Positions 6,377 to 12,211 of a DNA stretch of 12,211 nucleotides are shown piece by piece. The translations under genes were made by a program, and so were the position numbers. Position 1 is the stretch's first letter. Each line of letters starts with the position of its first letter. The DNA is taken from the NCBI GenBank assembly GCA_030655795.1, contig JAUSPJ010000055.1, positions 1 to 12,211 of the forward strand, written 5' to 3'. This DNA is from Fidelibacterota bacterium. GTDB lineage: Bacteria > Fidelibacterota > UBA2242. The notes under the pieces were generated by a model, which was given only the letters and a program-made list of their open reading frames with translations, was not told the DNA's origin and did not search any database.

Positions 6377-9067
6377 CTACTTAATCAATAGCATTTTCTT
6401 TTTAAATGTACCGTTGTCAGTTTTCAAAACATAAAAATATAAGCCGGAGCTATGCATCCCCGAATCCCAGGATAAATGGTACCTGCCAGCAGATTGATTA
6501 CCATAATCCATTCGATCAATAAGTCGTCCCCGAAGATTATAAATCAGTAATTCAACCGGTGACGCTGAACTAAGTGTATATTCAATTGTTGTCCGACTAT
6601 TAAATGGATTCGGATAATTTTGCATCAATCCAAATTCTAACGGTATTTTTGCTTCCTTTAGTAAACCAACTACTTTTTCTTCAATAAGAATAAACTTCAC
6701 GGCATCAGCCCGTAAAACCACACCGGATGAGTAGGTATTGCCGCCGTAATATGCGATGCGTACCGTAATGGGTAAATCCTTCGGCAAATCAAATTCTCCA
6801 ATGGAAACGAACGCTCCGCTCCCGGCATTCTGGTCAACATAAACGCTATCCAGCGGAACTCCATCAATTAAGATAACATAGCAGGCGTTGTTTGTTGCGT
6901 TTTCTGTTCTTGGAACGATATATTGAATATCGTAGCTGCCGCTGAATTTTAAAGTCTCGGTGAAATCGGCATAGGCGCCATAGTTCTCATTAATATAGAC
7001 ACACCGGCTGGTTGCTCCCCACGATGTTGCCACGCTGGTAAACCAGGCATGATTGGATTCGTGATAACCGGTTGCTTCATCATTATCAACGATTTTATAA
7101 AATGAAGAAGCGCTCGCCACAACAGGGATAATTACCGTTGGATTCAACTCATCATTCGTCTGTATATAAATGACATCGTTATAATCACAGAAATAATCGC
7201 TTGAAAAGATAATCGGAATCTGGACTTCACCCATGGCTCCGATTGTCATGGGAAATTCCGCATCAATTGTGATTTTATCACCGTAATGAACGAAAGATTC
7301 AATTTGTAAATCAAGACGTCCGTGATTTGAAATTGTAAGATACTGGACTGCCGAATCAGTCACACTGACATCTCCGAAGCTGATTATTTCACGATTCAGA
7401 ACCATTCTTCGATCAGCCACCAAGGGAGTAAAACGGACAACATCCAGTCCCAACCGTTTATCCGGAGCAAGGTTTTCCATAATAAGGGTATTTCCGGTTC
7501 CCGCAGACATTTCAAAAAATCCGATATGCTGCCACTTGTCGGTGCCTTTAAGGACTTTATTAAAAAGTACGGTATCAACAGTCCCATTATGATTTACAAT
7601 GCATTGGACGGAATCCGAGTTACTCCCCGCTCCATGAAACAGAATGCTGTAAATTCCCGGAGTTTCTATGGATGGAGTTATAGATGCAGAACCCGGCCCT
7701 TCAATTATCCGGGCGCCTAAGTCCCATAATTCTTCTGTATTATAGTCTTTCCAGGTTCCTGACAACTCCTGAAATGCTATGTCTTTATTATCTATAAAAA
7801 TATCATCAGGTAAGTAGTCGAGGTGAGTTTTCGCCTGATTGCCGACACTGTCACATACCGTAACGGAAATCTTTGCAATAATATCGACCGGAACAGCATC
7901 GATGGTTTCCCACTGATTTTCGCCTACAATATTACAGGACAGCCGTTGATAGGTTTCATATCTTGTTTTCATCGCAACGAATGGCTCATTTGTCTGGAAA
8001 ACCGGGCCGTCGGTTTCAATTGAAAACCGCCGGTTGACACCATCGATTATCTCGTTTACCGTCAGAACCGGCGCGATCGTATCTTCCGGATTAATCCATA
8101 AACGCATGGCTTCCGTGTCTTTGCAATACATAAAATCCACATTGTATTCATCTGATAACCGGTGGGCAATCGCATTCAGAGAATCCATGCCCAGCATAAA
8201 ATCCGTCTGTGGCAGATGGGACCACAAACAGGACATCTGATCATTTCCGTTGGCCGCTTCCTGAAACATGATTTCCAGGTTTTCCCGGGTCCAGTTGATG
8301 CTCGTAAAACAGATGGATCGCAGGCGCCATTGTTTCAGATCACCCTCGATCTGGTAATTATTAGCATTTGGGTGATAGGGCACAAATTCGCTCGGAGATT
8401 GTGACCAGTCGATGATATTATTAGTAGGTTCATTATAATCGCCGCCATGGGCCGGATAAGCGTTGGACATATCAAAAGGAATGAACTTTTCCTGGTAGGC
8501 CTGCCAGGCATTATCCATATAATGCCAGCCGCTCCGGAAAGAGACAGGGAAGACGTCATCTTCTATAAGATATTTCATCAGACATTCTTCATAATCATCC
8601 TTGTTCAGCAGAAAGTCGAGTCCCTGATTGTAATAAAATATATTGTCGCTATTCGTATCGGACCAATAATAATTATGGTAATGCAGAGTCAGTTGATCAT
8701 CATAAGCATTGATGGCGTCCAGATGGTATTTTTTCATCAGGTAAAGGGTAATATTGTTCCGAATGGGAATATTGCAGTTCCGGGATAGATGAAAGACATT
8801 ACCGGCCATCATCCACCAGGTCATTTTCATCGGCATACCGTAACTGTCTTTTAATCGAAGACGGAAGGAGGTATCCATGACAGTATAAGCATTACCGGCC
8901 GGGTCAGTATACAGATCGGCCTTAAAATAGCGATTGTCATATTGGCTGATTGATAAACCATCCCAGATAGCGGTATCGGAACCAAGTACGAGATAGACTT
9001 TTCCGTTTTCGCCGTTTACAATCATTGCCGTTAATAAAACCAACAGACAGACAAATTTTTTAAGCAT
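6377..9067 (-). CDS. Secreted modular surface protein: deacetylase-like region, two golvesin-like domains, sorting tail
   Basis: I place the start at 9067 rather than the upstream in-frame ATG at 9091. Only 9067 has a Shine-Dalgarno (AAGGA, 6 bases away), and it puts the signal peptide MLKKFVCLLVLLTAMIVNG at the very N terminus; the product is then 896 residues. The first third (about 20-330) has features of NodB/CE4-like carbohydrate deacetylases (DDQLTLHYHNYYW, FRSGWHYMDN, PYHPN, SHLPQTDF), but no textbook catalytic motif is certain. Two beta-rich golvesin/xanthan-lyase C-terminal-like domains follow at about 425-550 and 655-795; the second begins IVDNDEATGYHE and contains FTSVATSWG. Between them is an ASH/HYDIN-like Ig domain (about 555-652). 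Residues 810-896 are a type IX-style sorting tail starting LEFGLMQNYPNPFN and ending KKKMLLIK. It is expected outside the cell or on the surface, probably acting on polysaccharide. The next gene upstream is a TonB-dependent receptor. No clear promoter or terminator of its own was found. Confidence 0.85.
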   Translation of the reverse strand: MLKKFVCLLVLLTAMIVNGENGKVYLVLGSDTAIWDGLSISQYDNRYFKADLYTDPAGNAYTVMDTSFRLRLKDSYGMPMKMTWWMMAGNVFHLSRNCNIPIRNNITLYLMKKYHLDAINAYDDQLTLHYHNYYWSDTNSDNIFYYNQGLDFLLNKDDYEECLMKYLIEDDVFPVSFRSGWHYMDNAWQAYQEKFIPFDMSNAYPAHGGDYNEPTNNIIDWSQSPSEFVPYHPNANNYQIEGDLKQWRLRSICFTSINWTRENLEIMFQEAANGNDQMSCLWSHLPQTDFMLGMDSLNAIAHRLSDEYNVDFMYCKDTEAMRLWINPEDTIAPVLTVNEIIDGVNRRFSIETDGPVFQTNEPFVAMKTRYETYQRLSCNIVGENQWETIDAVPVDIIAKISVTVCDSVGNQAKTHLDYLPDDIFIDNKDIAFQELSGTWKDYNTEELWDLGARIIEGPGSASITPSIETPGIYSILFHGAGSNSDSVQCIVNHNGTVDTVLFNKVLKGTDKWQHIGFFEMSAGTGNTLIMENLAPDKRLGLDVVRFTPLVADRRMVLNREIISFGDVSVTDSAVQYLTISNHGRLDLQIESFVHYGDKITIDAEFPMTIGAMGEVQIPIIFSSDYFCDYNDVIYIQTNDELNPTVIIPVVASASSFYKIVDNDEATGYHESNHAWFTSVATSWGATSRCVYINENYGAYADFTETLKFSGSYDIQYIVPRTENATNNACYVILIDGVPLDSVYVDQNAGSGAFVSIGEFDLPKDLPITVRIAYYGGNTYSSGVVLRADAVKFILIEEKVVGLLKEAKIPLEFGLMQNYPNPFNSRTTIEYTLSSASPVELLIYNLRGRLIDRMDYGNQSAGRYHLSWDSGMHSSGLYFYVLKTDNGTFKKKMLLIK

Positions 9068-9073
9068 ATAAAA

Positions 9074-9078
9074 TCCTT
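9074..9078 (-). promoter_or_regulatory. Shine-Dalgarno deciding the start of the secreted protein
   Basis: AAGGA on the minus strand lies 6 bases before the ATG at 9067-9065. No comparable motif precedes the in-frame ATG at 9091-9089, where the preceding sequence is AT-rich without purine runs. Confidence 0.7.
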
Positions 9079-9156
9079 GATTCAAACTCATATAATTAAA
9101 ATCAATTTAGGTCTTATTGGGATAAAATGAAAATCTCAGAAAGTTTTTCCGATCAC

Positions 9157-9189
9157 AAAAAAGGGCCGCCGAAAAGCGACCCTTTTTTT
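9157..9189 (-). terminator. Intrinsic terminator of the TonB-dependent receptor gene
   Basis: The stem AAAAAAGGG (9157-9165) pairs with CCCTTTTTT (9180-9188), extended after one C-A mismatch by CGC/GCG around a CGAAAA loop. A T run follows on either strand, so the hairpin can work in both directions. It lies 19 bases after the receptor stop codon and separates the receptor from the secreted-protein gene, which implies either readthrough or a separate promoter in 9068-9156 that I could not identify. Confidence 0.88.
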
Positions 9190-9207
9190 ATTAATTTCAC
9201 GAATGAA

Positions 9208-12075
9208 TTAGAAATTAATATTCAGACCAAAATTAATTCGACGCGGCATACCGATATAGACTTCAGCATCATCAGCAGCATGATTTTTACCATCACCTTT
9301 AAAAGCATTATACTGACTGTTATCAACAGCGTCCTGAATGTAGATAGCGTCTAATGCGTTGAAAACGTGCACGTAAGCCTGCAGACCTAATCCAAGCAGA
9401 TTGACCGGAATGTCATATTTCATATGAAGATCGATCTTTGAATAAGAAGGTACCTGCCAATTCTGTTCACGGTCTGGTTCTACACCGGATTTAATTTCTC
9501 GGCTGGATGGATCCCAATTAGCCCAGAAACGATCATAATAATTCATCGTGGCAGCAACGGTTAGACCTTTTATTGGGAATACCGAAATAGTAAACGCATA
9601 AATGCTTTGCGGCATGTCACCAACCATCAGGTCTTTCACGGCGTAAGTATATTGATAAGTCGTATCGTTTTCAATATCCTTATAGACTCCATCAGCGTCG
9701 TCAGTATATTTCCATATTCCGTAAGAGAAAGCGCCGTCAAGGCGGAACAGGCGCATTGGCTGATAGGCGACTTCTAATTCAAATCCCTGATGATACTGAT
9801 TCAGCCCGGTCAGGAAGATAAGATCGGTGTCTCCACTGGATCCCTGACCTGTTGTGACGGCTCTAACCAGGTTACGATCAAGCCACCTGGTATCATAGAG
9901 GTTCATTTTAGTGGCAAGTTTATCCGATAAGGCTCTGAAATTCAGTCCCATCTCGGTGCTGATGAACTTTTCGTTAGTAGGATCAGGCGCCAGTGCAATT
10001 TTCACATCATCGATGATATTATCCAGAATTGGAACCTTTTCAACATAACCAAAATTGGCAAAGGCTTCCATGTTATCGGTGATTTTATACAAACCGCCGG
10101 TCTTGAACTGAACAGCCGAAATCCAGTCGGCGATAATTTCCAATTCACCATCATCCGTCGCCGTTATATAACTTTCAGTGTAGTTTTCAGCTTTCTTGAA
10201 ATGATCGACTAATCCGTATTTAATCATGGAAAAACCGCCCATGCCATAGACCGAGAACAAATTGGTTTTGTATTCAGCCTGTCCAAAAAGGCCTAACCAA
10301 TCAATGGTGTTGGTGTTATTATAACCAATTTTGCCGCCAAGACCAACCTTGTTTGCATCAACGGTAGCATCTTTGAATTCATCGTAGTATTTATAATAAC
10401 GATCAGCACCGGTTTTAGAATTGACATATGCACCATTGACAGCGTAATCTCCGCCAAGTAGATCACGGACTTCACGATAATGCATAATTTCAGCAGTACG
10501 CCAATCAATCCCTATCTGTGTTTTTAATCGTTCACTAATATCAAAATTCAGTTTTGAAATGGCGCCAATGGTCCACTGACGGTTTACACTGTTGCGAAGA
10601 AAACCGACCGATTCACCGGCAGGTTTCAATTTTCCTTTTCGGTTTAGTGTATCTTGATTAATCGCTATTGTTTGATCCCAATCGGCAATTCGGGAGGGTG
10701 AATTGGTTCCAAGCCCGGCACTTTCCCATTTAATATCACCAAAAGTACCCGTACCGCCACCTGATCCACCGGAGAAATACGCAACTGTAGAAAGGCGCAT
10801 CTTATCATTGATAGTCAGATACCAGTTCAGATTGACTTGCGGTTTATGAAAATAATTTTCACTTTCATTCAGGAAATTCGGATCATGACGATCTACTTCT
10901 TTTTCGCCGTACATATAGTAATACTGTTTGCCCTTATAGTCTTTTGATACTGTATTCCAGTTTTCATTATAGGTTCTTCCGGCTTCCGGGAATACTGAAA
11001 ATACATCATACTTTGTGCCGGCACTGTCTCCAGCCATTTGCAGAACGGACTTGTCAAATACGTCAGCGGCATACGCAGAATCGTAGGCAGCTATGTTCTG
11101 CGCATAGCGCATTTGACCGTGGCGTTGCGGAGCGCCAAGCGCAAACAACTCAAAACGGTTATTTTTATTAGCCTGATAGCTGAGACCCAGGTAATAAGCC
11201 CATGCATCGGTCCAGGCCTTGTCAATGACGCCATCACCGGTTTTCCGGACGACAGTTCCGCTCACGGCGAACTTGTCATTAATTAAACCCGAAGCATAAC
11301 TCAGTGTACTTTTAAGGAAACCGGCGTTGCCGAATTCCTGTTTGAACTTTCCGCCGGCTTTTAGTGCAGTCGGATCAGTCAGGATATTCATTGTGCCACC
11401 GATAGAAGGGGCTGCCAGGTTTACGGCAGAGAGACCACGTTGCAGCTGGATAGAAGAAGTGGCATCAGCTACGCCGTCCCAGTTTGACCAGTAGACCCAG
11501 CCGTTTTCCATATCGTTTACAGGCACACCATTAATCATAACGGCAACATTTCTCTGATTGAATCCGCGAACGCTGACACGGGCATCACCGGCGCCGCCGC
11601 CCTGTTCAGTCGCATAAACGCTCGGAGTTGTGTTTAAAACCATCGGCATATCCCGTGAACCTAAGGACAATTCAATTTCGATTTTTTCAACATTTGTATA
11701 GGCAACCGGGGTGGTTCTGGTTGCGCGGGACGCCAAAACCTCAAGCGCTCCCAATTCCAGAGTTTCTCTTTCCAATTGGAAACTGATTTTGGTCACACCT
11801 GTTGAAGATACATTCAGGTCTCTGGTTACTTTTGAGTAACCAATAACCGAAACCATCACCTGCACGGCACCTGCCGGTACAGCGTCAATGATGAAACTCC
11901 CATTTTCATCGGTCGCGGCGCCTAATGTTGTGCCCACAATAACAACATTGGCCCCAATGATTCCATCACCAGCTGTTTTATCAACAACACGCCCCTGAAT
12001 GGAACCGGTCTGGGCAAAAATTAATGTTGGCAGCAGAAGCGCCAACAGAACACACAAAAATCGTGTACTCCTCAT
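9208..12075 (-). CDS. TonB-dependent outer-membrane receptor with N-terminal carboxypeptidase-regulatory-like domain
   Basis: This 955-residue protein starts with a signal peptide ending LIFAQ, with likely cleavage near residue 21. A CarboxypepD_reg-like beta-sandwich follows (about 24-100; GSIQGRVVDKTAGDGIIGANVVIVGT, then ATDENGSFIIDAVPAG). The plug domain is about 115-235, with DARVSVRGFNQRNVAVMINGVPVNDMENG and SSIQLQRGLSAVNLAAPSIGGTMNI as the conserved plug segments. The rest is a 22-strand-type barrel rich in aromatic and alternating residues, ending in RRINFGLNINF with the terminal Phe expected by the BAM machinery. It would import a ligand across the outer membrane using TonB-ExbBD energy. 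The arrangement resembles FCB-group receptors for iron complexes or oligosaccharides, and the ligand cannot be told. No SusD-like partner is in the window. The ATG has GGAGG four bases upstream, and a strong terminator follows. Confidence 0.94.
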   Translation of the reverse strand: MRSTRFLCVLLALLLPTLIFAQTGSIQGRVVDKTAGDGIIGANVVIVGTTLGAATDENGSFIIDAVPAGAVQVMVSVIGYSKVTRDLNVSSTGVTKISFQLERETLELGALEVLASRATRTTPVAYTNVEKIEIELSLGSRDMPMVLNTTPSVYATEQGGGAGDARVSVRGFNQRNVAVMINGVPVNDMENGWVYWSNWDGVADATSSIQLQRGLSAVNLAAPSIGGTMNILTDPTALKAGGKFKQEFGNAGFLKSTLSYASGLINDKFAVSGTVVRKTGDGVIDKAWTDAWAYYLGLSYQANKNNRFELFALGAPQRHGQMRYAQNIAAYDSAYAADVFDKSVLQMAGDSAGTKYDVFSVFPEAGRTYNENWNTVSKDYKGKQYYYMYGEKEVDRHDPNFLNESENYFHKPQVNLNWYLTINDKMRLSTVAYFSGGSGGGTGTFGDIKWESAGLGTNSPSRIADWDQTIAINQDTLNRKGKLKPAGESVGFLRNSVNRQWTIGAISKLNFDISERLKTQIGIDWRTAEIMHYREVRDLLGGDYAVNGAYVNSKTGADRYYKYYDEFKDATVDANKVGLGGKIGYNNTNTIDWLGLFGQAEYKTNLFSVYGMGGFSMIKYGLVDHFKKAENYTESYITATDDGELEIIADWISAVQFKTGGLYKITDNMEAFANFGYVEKVPILDNIIDDVKIALAPDPTNEKFISTEMGLNFRALSDKLATKMNLYDTRWLDRNLVRAVTTGQGSSGDTDLIFLTGLNQYHQGFELEVAYQPMRLFRLDGAFSYGIWKYTDDADGVYKDIENDTTYQYTYAVKDLMVGDMPQSIYAFTISVFPIKGLTVAATMNYYDRFWANWDPSSREIKSGVEPDREQNWQVPSYSKIDLHMKYDIPVNLLGLGLQAYVHVFNALDAIYIQDAVDNSQYNAFKGDGKNHAADDAEVYIGMPRRINFGLNINF

Positions 12076-12079
12076 TACT

Positions 12080-12084
12080 CCTCC
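12080..12084 (-). promoter_or_regulatory. Shine-Dalgarno of the TonB-dependent receptor gene
   Basis: GGAGG on the minus strand lies 4 bases before the ATG at 12075-12073, within GGAGGAGTAATG. The remaining 12085-12211 is AT-rich upstream sequence. It contains a TTGAAG about 60 bases before the gene but no convincing -10 box at the right distance, so I call no promoter there. Confidence 0.7.
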
Positions 12085-12211
12085 AAGTTTTTCTTTTTTT
12101 GTTAATAACTATCCTATTTTCAGTACTTTAACTGTTTCTTCAAGTCACTATGTATCTGGTATAAATTCTCATTTGCCACACGAAATATAGTATGGAGAAG
12201 AAAGAAAAACA

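Noticed and set aside
9068..9091. Upstream in-frame ATG at 9091 as the start of the secreted protein
   Set aside because: No Shine-Dalgarno precedes it and it would put eight polar or mixed residues before the signal peptide; the ATG at 9067 has AAGGA at 6 bases.
9127..9354. Plus-strand ORF of 75 codons across the terminator and the end of the receptor gene
   Set aside because: It reads through a strong hairpin terminator and into the receptor's C-terminal strands; no start signal.
12085..12211. Promoter for the TonB-dependent receptor
   Set aside because: TTGAAG and several AT-rich hexamers are present, but none combine at 16 to 18 bases spacing into a convincing pair, so I did not call one.

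Overview
This window reads as a chromosomal segment from a Gram-negative bacterium of the Fibrobacterota-Chlorobiota-Bacteroidota (FCB) group, possibly one of its poorly cultivated phyla (Calditrichota, Cloacimonadota, KSB1, Marinimicrobia or similar). The reasons are a TonB-dependent outer-membrane receptor with an N-terminal carboxypeptidase-regulatory-like domain, and a large secreted protein ending in a QNYPNPFN-type C-terminal sorting domain. The two best promoters have a classical TTGACA-17-TAAAAT layout rather than the Bacteroidota-type signal, so I do not place it in Bacteroidota proper. The phylum is inferred. All real genes are on the minus strand, so the window is transcribed from its right end to its left end.

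In transcription order: (i) a TonB-dependent receptor (12075 to 9208) ending at a strong hairpin terminator; (ii) a secreted, modular, cell-surface protein (9067 to 6377) with a deacetylase-like N-terminal region, two golvesin/xanthan-lyase-type domains, an ASH-like Ig domain and a type IX-style sorting tail; (iii) a promoter and a truncated copy of an acyl-CoA-ligase-like gene (6240 to 6001) that runs into (iv) a fused MetF-MetV methylenetetrahydrofolate reductase (6013 to 4436); (v) a second copy of the same promoter driving (vi) the full-length ligase-like gene (4218 to 2710), (vii) an EF-G-like translational GTPase of the EF-G II type (2698 to 614) and (viii) a HIT-family nucleotide hydrolase or phosphorylase (608 to 117). 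A tRNA-like sequence lacking the anticodon and T arms sits at the left edge.

The most interesting part is the middle. About 260 bases (promoter, leader and the first 63 codons of the ligase-like gene) occur twice, once before the intact ligase and once before metFV. The metFV gene therefore appears to be expressed from a captured copy of the ligase promoter, with the truncated ligase copy as an overlapping upstream ORF. The intact ligase-like protein lacks the catalytic A10 lysine and has a degenerate ATP-binding loop, and the EF-G-like GTPase has lost the lysine of its NKxD motif. The ligase, GTPase and HIT genes are very tightly packed, with a ligase stop codon inside the Shine-Dalgarno sequence of the GTPase gene, so they are probably one operon. 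Their shared purpose is unknown.
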